A DNA stretch of 64,000 bases from Mycobacterium yunnanensis (GCF_025823185.1 NZ_JACKVK010000002.1:62001-126000); one strand, 5' to 3'; positions 16,500 to 26,600 are shown, counted from the first letter of the stretch. Notes: generated from the sequence alone by a model not told the origin. Numbers and translations are program-made.

Positions 16500-17186
16500 A
16501 TGCATCGGGATCAGCGCTGGACCGTCGTCGTCGCTGCCGTGCTGACCTTCGGAACGGGCGCGCTCGACGTGCTGGTGCTGGCGCGACTCGGCGGCGTGTT
16601 CGCCAGCGTGATGACGGGAAACCTGGCGCTGATGGGGCTGGGTCTCGCCCGCGCCGACGTCGCCACGATCGTCCACACGGTGCTCGCGTTCGTTGGCTAC
16701 GTGGTCGGCGTCGCCGCCGGCAGCGCGATCACCGGCGCCCGGGCACCCGACCACCCGGTGTGGCCGCGCCGCGTCACCGCCGTTCTCGTCGTCCAGCTGG
16801 CGTTGCTGTGCGCGCTGGCCGTGGGCTGGGTCATGTCTGGCGGCGCTGCCGTCGGTGGCGTCCAAATGGCGCTGTTGGCGACCGCGGCAGCGAGCATGGG
16901 TCTGCAGGGAGCGGCGGTGCGCGGCCTCGGCGTCACTCTGGCCACCACGTACCTCACCGGCACGCTGACCGGCTTGATCGCCAACCGCACGCTGTCGAAG
17001 GCGTCGCGCGCCGACACCGCGGGGTTGGCGGCGCTGATCGCCGCGGTCGTGGGTGCCGCCTGCGGGGGGCTCACACTCGCGACCGTGCCCGTCGTAGCAC
17101 CCGTTTGGTGCCTGGTCTCGGTCCTCGCGGTCATCGTCCTCGCGGAGTGGCGTCACCGCCATGCCGTCGACCACGCCTCACAATGA
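16500..17186 (+). CDS. DUF1275 (YoaK-type) membrane protein
   Basis: About 228 residues with six hydrophobic segments. The family pattern is seen at the start: FGTGALDVLVLARLGGVF then SVMTGNLALMGL, and later YLTGTLTGLI, which match the DUF1275/YoaK membrane family of unknown function. ATG at 16500 with GGAGG about 5 bp upstream. It follows the QsuB-like gene by 63 bp and precedes fumC by 20 bp on the same strand, so it may belong to either transcript. Confidence 0.8.
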   Translation: MHRDQRWTVVVAAVLTFGTGALDVLVLARLGGVFASVMTGNLALMGLGLARADVATIVHTVLAFVGYVVGVAAGSAITGARAPDHPVWPRRVTAVLVVQLALLCALAVGWVMSGGAAVGGVQMALLATAAASMGLQGAAVRGLGVTLATTYLTGTLTGLIANRTLSKASRADTAGLAALIAAVVGAACGGLTLATVPVVAPVWCLVSVLAVIVLAEWRHRHAVDHASQ

Positions 17187-17206
17187 ACCGTCGAAAGGAG
17201 CACGTC

Positions 17207-18670
17207 ATGCCAAACCCCACCCCCGAGGTCGAGCCGACCTACACCGACGTGCCGGTCGGCGTCGACGCGACGGGCACGCGCAGCGAGTTCGACAGCCTCG
17301 GGGCGGTCGACGTGCCCGCAGATCACTACTGGGGCGCACAGACGCAACGCTCGCTACTCCACTTCTCCATCGGCAACGACCACATGCCGATCGAGGTCTA
17401 CCGCGCCTACGGTCTGGTGAAGAAGGCATGCGCCCTGGTCAACGAGCGAGCCGGCCGACTCGAGGGTTGGCGCTCCAAGGTGATCGTGCAGGCCGCCGAC
17501 GAAACCATCGCAGGCAAGCTCGACGACGAGTTTCCGTTGTTCGTCTGGCAGACCGGCTCGGGCACGCAGAGCAACATGAACGTCAACGAAGTGCTGTCCA
17601 ACAGGGCGATTCAGCTCCTGGGTGGCGAGCTCGGCAGCCAGCAGCCCGTCGGGCCCAACGACCACGTCAACATGGGACAGAGCAGCAACGACACCTTCCC
17701 CACCGCGATGCACGTCGCGGCGGTCACCGAACTCGACGACCGGTTGATTCCCAGCGTCGAGGCGTTGCAGCGCGAGATCTCCGGCAAGGCGGCGCAGTGG
17801 GCCGGCGTCGTCAAGATCGGTCGGACCCACCTCGAGGACGCGGTGCCGTTGACCGTCGGTCAGGAGTGGTCGGGATACGCCGCCCAACTCGACGCGTGCA
17901 TCGCCGAACTGCGGCACGCGCGTGAGGGATTGCTGGAGCTGGCGGTCGGCGGCACGGCGGTCGGAACGGGCCTCAACGCCCCGGCCGGCTTCAGCCGCGA
18001 CGTCGCCGCCGAGCTCGCCAGCCTGACGGGAGCCGAATACGTCACGGCGCCCAACAAATTCGCCGCCCTGGGATCGCTGGACGCCATGGTTCGGGCGCAC
18101 GCCGCGCTGCGCGGTCTCGCCGTGGCGCTGATGAAGATCGCCAACGACATGCGCTGGCTGGCGTCTGGTCCACGATGCGGACTTGGCGAATTGCAGCTGC
18201 CCGCCAACGAACCCGGGTCGTCGATCATGCCGGGCAAGGTCAACCCCACCCAGTGCGAAGCCCTGGTGATGATCTCCATTCAGGTCATCGGCAACGACAC
18301 CGCGGTGGCGCTGGCGGGCTCGCAGGGCAACTTCGAGCTCAACGCGATGCGTCCGGTCATCATCGAGAACTTCCTGCACTCCGCTCGGATCCTGGGTGAC
18401 GGTTGTGCCAAGTTCCTCGAATACTCGGTCAAGGGAACGACTCTCAACGACGAGCGGATCACCAAGTACGTCGACGAGAGCCTGATGTTGGTGACCGCAC
18501 TGAGCCCCGTCATCGGCTACCAGAACGCCGCACACATCGCCGAGGACGCCCTGGCCAAGGGCACCACGCTTCGTGAGGCCGCAGTGGCGTCCGGGCACGT
18601 CACCGACGAGCAGTTCGACTCGATCGTCGACCCGGCGAGCATGGTCGGTGACGGGGTGGGTGGCGCTTGA
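17207..18670 (+). CDS. fumC: Fumarate hydratase class II
   Basis: Iron-independent fumarase, fumarate to L-malate in the TCA cycle. The N-terminal LGAVDVPADHYWGAQTQRS block, QTGSGTQSNMNVNEV near residue 120, and the superfamily signature GSSIMPGKVNPTQCEA near 337 are typical of FumC; aspartate ammonia-lyase would normally have PAKVNPVIPE at that point. 487 residues; ATG at 17207 with AAAGGAG 6 bp upstream. It overlaps the exporter gene start by one base (TGATG). Since actinomycetes usually carry fumC elsewhere, this may be a second, catabolism-associated copy; that needs the whole genome. Confidence 0.92.
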   Translation: MPNPTPEVEPTYTDVPVGVDATGTRSEFDSLGAVDVPADHYWGAQTQRSLLHFSIGNDHMPIEVYRAYGLVKKACALVNERAGRLEGWRSKVIVQAADETIAGKLDDEFPLFVWQTGSGTQSNMNVNEVLSNRAIQLLGGELGSQQPVGPNDHVNMGQSSNDTFPTAMHVAAVTELDDRLIPSVEALQREISGKAAQWAGVVKIGRTHLEDAVPLTVGQEWSGYAAQLDACIAELRHAREGLLELAVGGTAVGTGLNAPAGFSRDVAAELASLTGAEYVTAPNKFAALGSLDAMVRAHAALRGLAVALMKIANDMRWLASGPRCGLGELQLPANEPGSSIMPGKVNPTQCEALVMISIQVIGNDTAVALAGSQGNFELNAMRPVIIENFLHSARILGDGCAKFLEYSVKGTTLNDERITKYVDESLMLVTALSPVIGYQNAAHIAEDALAKGTTLREAAVASGHVTDEQFDSIVDPASMVGDGVGGA

Positions 18671-19920
18671 TGCAGACCGACGGGTCCGACCCGACGGAGC
18701 CCGCGTCCGACCTCGTGCTCGACACCGCTGCCGTGCTCTACGCCGGCGGCCAGTCCACCGGCATGACACTGGCCGCCGTCGACCGGCTGAATTCGGGGCT
18801 GGGCACCTCGGGGACGCTGGTACCGACGTGGGCGTCACTTCAGTTCGTCGGCCGGGGCGGTGAGGTCCGCGTCGCCCCTGGTTCACCGACCGGCGTGAAC
18901 ATGCGGCGGGTCGCCGCGACGATGGCCGTCGTCGACCGCGCTCAGGACGGGCCGCTCGACGCCGACACGGTACGCGACGAATTGGCCTCGGCCAGAGAAC
19001 AACCCGTCTCGAATACCCTGCTCTTCAGCGTCGCCTGCGCGACAGGGGCCGGTGCGCTCGCCATCATCTTCGGGGCGCAGCAGCCAGCCGTCGTACTGGT
19101 CGCCGCCCTCAGCGCGGCCCTGGGTGGGTTGGCTCGCCGCGCGGTGGCGAGGTTGCATGGCGAGGTGCTCACCCAGGCCTTCACGGCGGCGCTGATCGCG
19201 GGTCTGGTGGGGGTCGCGGCCGACCGTCTGCACGTCGACGACGCCACCGGTCTGGTGGTGTTGTGCCCGGCCATGGTCTTGGTGCCCGGACCCCACATCC
19301 TCAACGGTGCCCTGGATCTGCTGTCCCTTCGGGTGGCGCTGGGTGCGGCGCGACTGGGATATTCGGCACTGACATTGACCGCGATCGCGACCGGTCTCAT
19401 CCTCGGCTTGAGCGCCGGTGGCCTCGGCATCGCGGTGGGGCAGACGGGTGCCTCGGTGCCGATGGGCGTCGACGTCCTGGCCGCTGGAATTGCCGCGGGT
19501 TCCTACCCCGTCTTCTTCTCGATGCCGTACCGGATGATCGTCTGGCCGGTGGCGGTCGGAATGCTGGTGCATGCGGTCCACTGGTGGGCGTTGACGGCGT
19601 GGCACGTGGACCTGGCGACCGCGGCGTTCTGCTCGGCTCTCATCGCGGGCGTCCTGGTGGTGCCGATCGCGCACACCTTGCGAATCCCGTTCGCCGCGGT
19701 GGGTTTTGCGTCGGTCGTGGCCCTGGTTCCCGGCGTCTACGTGTTCCGGATGCTCAGCGGGTTGGTGAACTTCGCGTCTGCGCCAACGCCGGAACTGCTG
19801 ACGGCGTTGGCCTTCGACGGTGCGATTGCGGCGCTCGTGGTGGCCGGCTTGGCATCTGGGTTGGCGTTGCCGATGCATGCCTACGCCGTGGCCTCGGCGA
19901 ACCGGGTGACTCGCGTCTAA
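18670..19920 (+). CDS. ThrE-like threonine/serine exporter family protein
   Basis: Membrane protein of about 416 residues with an N-terminal soluble ThrE/DUF1212 segment (LYAGGQSTGMTLAAVDRLN near residue 25) and about ten hydrophobic helices, including the central VLCPAMVLVPGPHILNGALDLL loop near 200, typical of the ThrE family. Corynebacterium ThrE exports threonine and serine; the substrate here is unknown. Start ATG at 18670 overlaps the fumC stop, and an in-frame TTG lies 3 bp earlier. The tight coupling to fumC raises the possibility of an organic or amino acid linked to fumarate metabolism, which is speculation. Confidence 0.78.
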   Translation: MQTDGSDPTEPASDLVLDTAAVLYAGGQSTGMTLAAVDRLNSGLGTSGTLVPTWASLQFVGRGGEVRVAPGSPTGVNMRRVAATMAVVDRAQDGPLDADTVRDELASAREQPVSNTLLFSVACATGAGALAIIFGAQQPAVVLVAALSAALGGLARRAVARLHGEVLTQAFTAALIAGLVGVAADRLHVDDATGLVVLCPAMVLVPGPHILNGALDLLSLRVALGAARLGYSALTLTAIATGLILGLSAGGLGIAVGQTGASVPMGVDVLAAGIAAGSYPVFFSMPYRMIVWPVAVGMLVHAVHWWALTAWHVDLATAAFCSALIAGVLVVPIAHTLRIPFAAVGFASVVALVPGVYVFRMLSGLVNFASAPTPELLTALAFDGAIAALVVAGLASGLALPMHAYAVASANRVTRV

Positions 19921-19942
19921 GTCCGTTGTCGGACCCCCCTTC

Positions 19943-19954
19943 TACAATAGGTAC
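19943..19954 (+). promoter_or_regulatory. Leaderless-type promoter (-10) for the HNH gene
   Basis: TACAAT at 19943-19948 is a good mycobacterial -10 element. The ATG at 19955 falls 7 bases after its end, the expected transcription start, and no Shine-Dalgarno is present, so the mRNA is probably leaderless. No clear -35 was seen. Confidence 0.5.
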
Positions 19955-21352
19955 ATGTCCACGACCGCAACACCTTTGGTGTCTGAGCCGCTGAGCGGCA
20001 AGGAGCGTCTGGAGGTGTTGTTCGACGAGTTGGCTGAGCTGACCGGTCAACGCAACGCGATCGACGGTCGCATCGTGGACATCGTCGCCGAAATCGACGG
20101 CGACGGGCTGTGGGGCAACACCGGATGCCGGTCGATTTCCGCACTGGTGGCCTGGCGCACCGGGATATCGCCCCACAATGCGCAAACCATCACCACCATT
20201 GCCGAGCGACGCGCCGCCTTCCCGTCGTGCACCACCGCGTTGCGGGAGGGTCGGTTGTCCCTCGATCAGGTCGGGGTGATCGCCGAACGCGCTGGCGATG
20301 GTTCCGATGAGCACTATGCCGCGCTGGCGTCGGTTGCCACGGTGACCCAGTTGCGGACCGCCATCAAGCTCGAACCCCGCCCCAACGCCAAGCCGTCGTG
20401 GGAGCCGGATCGGTCCATCACCACGACCGAGACCGCCACCCACACGACGTGGCGGATCCGGTTGCCGAAGGTGGAGGCGGCGAAGGTCGAGGCCGGGTTG
20501 GCCTCGCACCGCGACGCGCTGATCAACGATTGGAAGGCCGCTCGGGAGGATAACGGGGTCGGCCGCAATGACCACGACGGCGACGCGGCTGACGGCGATG
20601 GCGGCATCCCTTCGGATCAGGCCCCGCCGTTTCCCACCACCGTGGACGCGTTCATCAGCTTGGTGGAAGCCGGGTGGGACGCCGACGTGGCGCGCCGCCC
20701 CCATGGGCAGCACACCACCGTGGTGGTGCACCTCGACCCCGAGAACCGTTCAGCCGAGCTGCATCTGGGGCCGATTCTCTCCGACGCCGACCGCCAGTAC
20801 CTGCTCTGCGACGCGACGTGCGAAGTGTGGGTGGAACGCCAGGGGACACCGATGGGAGCGGGGCGGGCCACCCGCACCATCAGCCGACGACTCCGTCGCG
20901 TGTTGGAGCACCGCGACCGCTGCTGTGCGGTGCCCGGCTGCGGGGCCACCGGAGGATTGCACGCCCACCACATCCGGCACTGGGAAGACGGCGGACCCAC
21001 CGACCCCGACAACCTCGTCCTGCTGTGCCCGTTCCACCACCGGTTGCACCACACCGGCGGCATCACCATCAGCGGCACCGCTACCCAGTTGGTGGTCACC
21101 GACGCCGACGGCGTCCTGCTGTGCCCGTTCCACCACCGGTTGCACCACACCGGCGGCATCACCATCAGCGGCACCGCTACCCAGTTGGTGGTCACCGACG
21201 CCGACGGCGGAGTGCTGACCGGGGCGTCCCTGGCCAGGCCGCCGACCACACCGCCACCCGCGGTGCCACCGTGCACCGGCCCACTCGGGGAACGCGCCGA
21301 CTGGTGGTGGTACGACCCCTACGACCCCACCAGGCAACCGTCGACCAACTAG
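19955..21352 (+). CDS. DUF222 / HNH endonuclease domain protein (13E12 type) with internal duplication
   Basis: 465-residue member of the actinobacterial DUF222-HNH family (called 13E12 repeat proteins in M. tuberculosis). The DUF222 domain covers about residues 20-300; the C-terminal HNH is CAVPGCGATGG then LHAHHIRHWEDGG and PDNLVLLCPFHHRLHH at about residues 325-365. A perfect 96-bp in-frame tandem duplication (21016-21209) repeats the segment from VLLCPFHHRLHH to VTDADG, so a second copy of the last HNH helix follows but without the preceding Asn and first His. Cellular role of the family is unknown; nuclease activity is assumed from the motif. Whether the duplicated protein folds normally is open. 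Confidence 0.88.
   Translation: MSTTATPLVSEPLSGKERLEVLFDELAELTGQRNAIDGRIVDIVAEIDGDGLWGNTGCRSISALVAWRTGISPHNAQTITTIAERRAAFPSCTTALREGRLSLDQVGVIAERAGDGSDEHYAALASVATVTQLRTAIKLEPRPNAKPSWEPDRSITTTETATHTTWRIRLPKVEAAKVEAGLASHRDALINDWKAAREDNGVGRNDHDGDAADGDGGIPSDQAPPFPTTVDAFISLVEAGWDADVARRPHGQHTTVVVHLDPENRSAELHLGPILSDADRQYLLCDATCEVWVERQGTPMGAGRATRTISRRLRRVLEHRDRCCAVPGCGATGGLHAHHIRHWEDGGPTDPDNLVLLCPFHHRLHHTGGITISGTATQLVVTDADGVLLCPFHHRLHHTGGITISGTATQLVVTDADGGVLTGASLARPPTTPPPAVPPCTGPLGERADWWWYDPYDPTRQPSTN
21016..21209 (+). repeat. Perfect 96-bp direct tandem repeat inside the HNH gene
   Basis: Bases 21016-21111 and 21112-21207 are identical and the match runs 2 bases further; flanking bases differ on both sides (t/g before, t/g after). 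The unit is 32 codons, so the frame is kept. With no mismatches it is either a recent duplication or an assembly artefact. Confidence 0.95.
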
Positions 21353-21463
21353 CTGCTGACCGCGCCGACGGGTCGGAGGCGTCGGGAAGACCGGCGTCGC
21401 ATCCGGCGTCTTCATCAGAGTGCTCGACAATTCAGTAGGGCCCGTCACGGAGGAGTGCGCACG

Positions 21464-22045
21464 ATGAAGGATTCACCGACGCCGTCGCTGCGCATCGAGG
21501 TCCTGTCCGTCGAGGCGGCGTCAGACGTGGCTACCGTTCGAGACGTCGTCGAGCTGGTGAACAAGGTGTACGCCGTTGCAGAGGATGGCCTGTGGCAGCA
21601 GGGCGCGACCCGTACCACCCGTGACGAGATCATCGGTTTCATACGGGCTGGACAGATCGTCGTGGCCCGCCTCGACGATCGCATCGTGGGCTCGATTCAC
21701 GTGCAACGCCTCGATTCCGACACGGCGGAGACGGGAATGCTGGCCAGCGACCCGGATTACCGGGGCATGGGCATCGGGCGTGAACTACGCCGCTTCGTCG
21801 TCGACCAGCTTCGGCGTGACGGTGTCACCGTCCTGCAGATCGAACTGCTCGTCCCACGAAATTGGACGCAAGAGTCGAAGGTGTTCATGGCGGACTGGAA
21901 CGCGCGATCGGGCTATCAGGTGGTACGCAAGGGCAGGTTCGAAGACCACTATCCGCATTTGGCCCCACGACTCGCGACGCCATGCGACTTCATCGTCTAC
22001 AACAAGCCCCTCGACCCGACCACGGACGTCGGGCCTGACGCGTAA
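21464..22045 (+). CDS. GNAT-family N-acetyltransferase
   Basis: Acyl-CoA-dependent N-acetyltransferase fold, 193 residues. The acetyl-CoA binding segment is at about residues 87-108: GMLASDPDYRGMGIGRELRR, a clear Q/RxxGxG/A-type motif A, preceded by the beta-strand IVGSIHVQRL. ATG at 21464 is chosen over GTG at 21455 because GGAGGAG (21449-21455) is at the correct distance for the ATG. Substrate unknown; the next gene is convergent. Confidence 0.82.
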   Translation: MKDSPTPSLRIEVLSVEAASDVATVRDVVELVNKVYAVAEDGLWQQGATRTTRDEIIGFIRAGQIVVARLDDRIVGSIHVQRLDSDTAETGMLASDPDYRGMGIGRELRRFVVDQLRRDGVTVLQIELLVPRNWTQESKVFMADWNARSGYQVVRKGRFEDHYPHLAPRLATPCDFIVYNKPLDPTTDVGPDA

Positions 22046-22084
22046 CCCGTTCCCGAGCACGGCCCGGCGGAGGTCGTCGAAGGG

Positions 22085-22372
22085 CTACTCGGCGCCGACG
22101 GTTTCCTTGGCGACGAACACGGACACGTATCCGATCGGTATGCCGGTCATGGCCGCGATGCACTCCCGTGCCGCCAGCTCGACGGTCGCCCGTCGCCGTG
22201 CGTGCGTCGTGCCACCGATCTCGGGGATCCGGATCGACCAGCCGTCGACGTCGTGGCTGATCTGAATGTCGAAGCTCTGGCCGACGGTGGGGCAGCTCAG
22301 TCGGGGCATCACGCGGTGCCTACGAGTGCCAACCGGGTTGTGTGCGCGCCGCAAGGTGGGCTGAAGAGGCAT
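22085..22372 (-). CDS. Small HicB-like protein
   Basis: About 95 residues. The C-terminal half (FDIQISHDVDGWSIRIPEIG followed by a helix RRRATVELAARECIAAMTG) looks like the HicB antitoxin half-RNase H fold, in which a strand-strand-P-E/L-pG pattern is followed by an alpha helix. No HicA-like partner is adjacent, so it would be an orphan. Starts are ambiguous: ATG at 22372 has AGGA 9 bp upstream and is used here; ATG at 22309 and GTG at 22414 are alternatives. Function unassigned. Confidence 0.5.
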   Translation of the reverse strand: MPLQPTLRRAHNPVGTRRHRVMPRLSCPTVGQSFDIQISHDVDGWSIRIPEIGGTTHARRRATVELAARECIAAMTGIPIGYVSVFVAKETVGAE

Positions 22373-22500
22373 GAGGACTTTTCCTGTGTCGGACGACGGA
22401 CCGCGGTAGACCATAAACCGTTGCGACCGCGAACGCCTAATCGGCGACGGACCCGTTCGCCGAGGTCAACGCCGTGTTCACCCCGATGTCATCCGTTCGT

Positions 22501-23079
22501 TCACCCGCAGTATGACCTCGTCGCGAACGTCAACCCGCGCTGGTAGAGGTCGTCGAGGGCGCGGTCGGCGACCACGGCCGCCCTAGCGGCCTCGAGATCG
22601 TTGGTGCACGCGGGGGAGTGCAACGAGTTCCTTTGCGCCGCAATCTCGTTGACCATGGTGCGGTTGTAGCCGTCGATCGCGGACCGGGAGTTCGACAGAT
22701 CGGGTGCGGTCGTGGGTGCGCTGGCGGGGTCGAGCTTCCAGCCGCTGAAGTACGCGTATTCGACTCCGACGGTCGCGTCGATCTGATCGCGGAAGACCCG
22801 TCGGACGTAGTCGGCGTCGACGTCGCGCTCGCGGGCCGCCGCGGTGACCGAGTCGATCACCTGGGTTTCGCGGGCCGGGTCACTGATCGAGCCGCCGGTG
22901 GTCCATTTGGACGCGGCGACCGGTTGGGCGGTCTCGAGGCGTTGAGCGGCGGCGTCGACGAGGGCGTACAGCGGGCTCGGTGCGTCGGCTGAAGCCGGCA
23001 CCGGAATCGTCACGAGCGCCATGGCGACACCGACGCCGATCGGCGCGACACGGGAGGCAAGGAGGGCGATGTAGGACAT
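22501..23079 (-). CDS. Secreted chorismate mutase (AroQ gamma class)
   Basis: Exported chorismate mutase like Rv1885c of M. tuberculosis, converting chorismate to prephenate outside the cytoplasm for reasons not yet known. The N-terminal 35 residues form a signal peptide with hydrophobic core and an ASADAPS cleavage region. The mature part is helical, with LVDAAAQRLETAQPVAASKW near residue 44 and VFRDQIDATVGVEYAYFSGW near 95, the latter carrying the conserved active-site region. Two cysteines (SPACTND and RSYCG at the C-terminus) fit the disulfide of the secreted class. ATG at 23079 is preferred to an in-frame TTG at 23097. 192 residues. Confidence 0.88.
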   Translation of the reverse strand: MSYIALLASRVAPIGVGVAMALVTIPVPASADAPSPLYALVDAAAQRLETAQPVAASKWTTGGSISDPARETQVIDSVTAAARERDVDADYVRRVFRDQIDATVGVEYAYFSGWKLDPASAPTTAPDLSNSRSAIDGYNRTMVNEIAAQRNSLHSPACTNDLEAARAAVVADRALDDLYQRGLTFATRSYCG

Positions 23080-23110
23080 GACGGTCACGGTAGCCAAGCG
23101 GATCGGTCGT

Positions 23111-23581
23111 TCACCGCACCGATGCGTCGATGTCCTCGACGGTGACGGCGTGGCCGGCCCCGCAGCGCACGTCGACCTCGACGGGGCTGCCGCATTCGGC
23201 GTGGGTGAGGGCGATGCGGCCGCCGTCGGTCCGCGTCCATCGATTGCCCCATTGCATCAAGGCCAGGAGCGCGGGCAGCAACTCCTCACCCTTGCGGGTC
23301 AGGTGGTAGTCCTCTCGGCTCCGTTGTCCGGCAACGTGATACGGACGTCGCTCTAGCAGGCCCTCGTCGACGAGCTCCTTGAGGCGGGCCGCGGTGATCC
23401 GCTCGCTGACCTGCGCCCGGCGCACGAACTCGTCGAAGCGGTGAGCGCCGTAGAACGCCTCACGCAGCAGGAGCATGCTCGCTCGCCGGCCGACGACGTC
23501 CAGCGCCGCGGCCATCGAGCAATTGGCCGCGGACCAGCTGTCGCGGTCGGCCAGGGCGCCCTTCAACGTCATCGAGGTCAC
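23111..23581 (-). CDS. HxlR-family transcriptional regulator
   Basis: 156 residues with the HxlR winged-HTH pattern: NCSMAAALDVVGRRASMLLLREAF near residue 20 (family Cys present), FDEFVRRAQVSERITAARLKEL in the recognition helix region, and YHLTRKGEELLPALLALMQWG in the wing and last helix. The family Cys can act as a redox or electrophile sensor in some members. It is divergent from the carboxylic acid reductase gene with an inverted repeat between them, so it is the likely regulator of that gene. Starts GTG 23581 and ATG 23572 are both possible. Confidence 0.82.
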   Translation of the reverse strand: MTSMTLKGALADRDSWSAANCSMAAALDVVGRRASMLLLREAFYGAHRFDEFVRRAQVSERITAARLKELVDEGLLERRPYHVAGQRSREDYHLTRKGEELLPALLALMQWGNRWTRTDGGRIALTHAECGSPVEVDVRCGAGHAVTVEDIDASVR

Positions 23582-23598
23582 AGAGGCATGATGCCACG

Positions 23599-23622
23599 CT
23601 GGCTTGCCAGAGGTAAAGCCAG
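23599..23622. promoter_or_regulatory. Inverted repeat between hxlR-type gene and carboxylic acid reductase
   Basis: Perfect 7-bp arms CTGGCTT (23599-23605) and AAGCCAG (23616-23622) separated by 10 bp. A direct repeat GCCAGAG occurs at 23606-23612 and 23618-23624. The location in the divergent promoter region suggests a dimer-binding site for the HxlR protein; inference only. Confidence 0.5.
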
Positions 23623-23688
23623 AGTCGTAGGGTCTGACTTAACCCGAGCGCAGCCAGCGAGCGGGTGACCTTCGAAGATGAGGCAGCG

Positions 23689-26600
23689 ATGACCGTCGAC
23701 TCGACCCCCCGCACCGTGACAGACGACCGGACCGCAGCGCTCGTCGACGGGGACCCTCAGATCGCTGCCGCCGTACCGCTGCCCGACGTGGTCGCGGCCG
23801 CCCGCGAGCCAGGTCTGCGGCTTCCCGAGGTGCTCGTGACCCTCGTCGAGGGATATGGCGACCGCCCCGCCATCGGAAGCCGCGCCCGCTCCGTCGTGAC
23901 CGACCCGGACACCGGTCACCGGTCGACGGTGTTGCGACCGGAGTTCGAGACCATCACCTACCGGGAGCTGTGGTCCGACGTCACCGCCGTGGCGAGCGCG
24001 TGGACTCAGGCCGACCAGGCGCCGGTTCGCCCCGGTGACTTCGTCGCCACCATCGGCTTCGCGAGCGGCGACTACCTGACGGTCGACCTCGTCTGCGGCT
24101 ACCTGGGCTTGGTCGCCATACCTCTGCAGCACAACGCACCGGCGTCGCGCCTGCAGCCGATCCTCGCCGAGGCCGATCCGGTGGTCCTGGCCGTCAGCGC
24201 CGCCTACCTCGACCTTGCCGTGGAATCGGCGCTGGGCAGCGCCTCGCTACGCCGCTTGGTCGTATTCGACTACTCGGCCGACGCCGACGGCGACCGTGAC
24301 CGCCTCGAGGCCGCTGCGGCTCGCCTCAACGCCGCGGGGATGGACGTCGTGGTCGAGACACTCGGCGACACCGTCGAGCGGGGACGGGCACTGCAGCCGA
24401 CGCCGCCCTTCACCGGCGCCGACCCGGACCGGCTCGCGATGATCCTCTACACCTCGGGAAGCACGGGAACGCCGAAGGGCGCGATGTGGACCGAGAAGAT
24501 GGTCGCCACGCTGTGGACGCTGCCGCTCAAGGCGCCGGGTGCCCCGGTCGTCAACGTCAACTTCATGCCCCTGAACCATCTGGGCGGCCGGATCCCGCTC
24601 TCGTCGGCCTTTCAAGCGGGGGGTACCAGTTTCTTCGTGCCCGAGAGCGACCTGTCGACGCTGTTCGAGGATTGGTCGCTGGTGCGGCCCACCGACGTCG
24701 GACTGGTGCCCCGGGTGGTCGACATGCTCTTTCAGCGCTACCAGCAGAGCGTCGAGCGGCTGGTGTCCAACGGCGTCGACGACGCGACGGCCGACACCCT
24801 CGCCAAGTCCGAATTGCGCGAACACGTCTTCGGCGGCCGGGTGCTGGGCGGTTTCGTCAGTACCGCGCCGCTGTCCACGGAGATGCGGACCTTCATCGAG
24901 TCCTGCCTCGAGGCCAACCTGACCGACGCCTACGGCCTGACCGAGATCGGCGCGGTCACCACCGACGGAATCATCGTGCGGCCCTTGGTGATCGACTACA
25001 AGCTGGTCGACGTACCGGAACTCGGCTACTTCCACACCGACCGGCCCTACCCGCGCGGCGAACTGTTGGTCAAGAGCAACGGCGCGACGCCCGGGTACTA
25101 CAAGCGACCCGAGGTGACGGCGGAGGTCTTCGACGCCGACGGCTACTACCGCACCGGTGACGTGATGGCGGAGATCGCTCCTGACCACCTCGTCTACGTC
25201 GACCGGCGCAACAACGTCATCAAGCTCTCCCAAGGCGAATTCGTCGCCGTGGCCAATCTCGAGGCCGTCTACGCCGGCGCCGCCCACGTCCGTCAGATCT
25301 TCGTCTACGGCAACAGTGAACGCGCGGCACTCCTTGCGGTCGTCGTGCCCACCGACGACGCACTCGCCCGCTTCGTTGGCGACCCTGCCGGACTGAAGGC
25401 CGCGCTGCTGCAGTCGCTTTCCCGGACCGCACACGAGGCCGAACTTCAGTCCTACGAAGTACCCGTCGACGTCCTGGTCGAGGAGCGTCCGTTCAGCGCC
25501 GACGACGGTCTGCTCTCGGGTGTCGGAAAGTTGTTGCGGCCCAGACTCAAGGAGCGCTACGGGGACGCGCTGGAGCAGCTGTACGCCGATCTCGACGACG
25601 CGCGGTCCGACGAACTGAGGGCCCTGCTCGAGGCAGCGGCCCACCAGTCCGTCGTCGACTCCGTGATGCAAGCCGCCCAAGCGCTGCTGGGCATCTCGGG
25701 GGCGGCACCGGAACCCGCCGACAGGTTCCTCGATCTTGGCGGTGACTCGCTGTCGGCGCTGACGTTCTCCAACCTGCTTCACGACGTGTTCGGCGTCGAG
25801 ACTCCGGTGGGCGTCATCATCGGTCCCACCACGACGCTCGCCGACGTCGCGGCGCACGTGGAGCGCGAGCGGTCCGGTGGGTCTGCCGGCGCGACGTTCG
25901 CCAGCGTCCACGGCGCCGGTGCCACGGTGGTTCGCGCCTCGGACCTGACCCTGCAGGCGTTCCTGCCTGCCGAGCTCTTGTCGAATGCCGCCGAGCTCCC
26001 AGCGGTGTCGACCGACGAACCGAGGACCGTGCTGCTCACCGGCGCCAACGGCTACCTCGGCAAGTTCCTCGCCCTCGAGTGGTTGGAGCGGCTGTCGGCC
26101 GTCGGTGGGACGCTCGTCTGCCTGGTCCGTGGGAACGACGTCACCTCGGCGCGGGCCCGGTTGGAGTCGGTCTTCGACGGCGGAGATTCGACGCTGCTCG
26201 ACCGGTTCCGCCGGCTGGCGAAGGACCATCTCGTGGTGATCGTCGGCGACGTCGCGCAGCCGCGGTTCGGGCTCGACCAGGATGCCTGGCAGCGACTCGC
26301 CGACCAGGTCGACCTCGTCGTGCACCCGGCCGCACTGGTCAACCACGTCCTGCCCTACGCGCAGCTGTTCGGCCCCAACGTCGTCGGCACCGCCGAGGTG
26401 ATCCGCTTGGCCATCACCGCGCGGCGCAAGCCCGTCGCATACGTCTCCACCGTGTCGGTGGCGATGACCGTCGACCCGGCTCGCTTCGAGGAGGACGGCG
26501 ACATCAGGACCGTCAGTCCCGAGCGCCCGGTCGACGATTCCTACGCCAACGGGTACGGCAACAGCAAGTGGGCGGGCGAGGTGCTGCTGCGGGAGGCCCA

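Noticed and set aside
19955..21352. HNH gene with a tandem repeat as a mobile element or intein
   Set aside because: No inverted or target-site repeats flank it and no transposase or self-splicing motifs are present; the repeat is internal and in frame.
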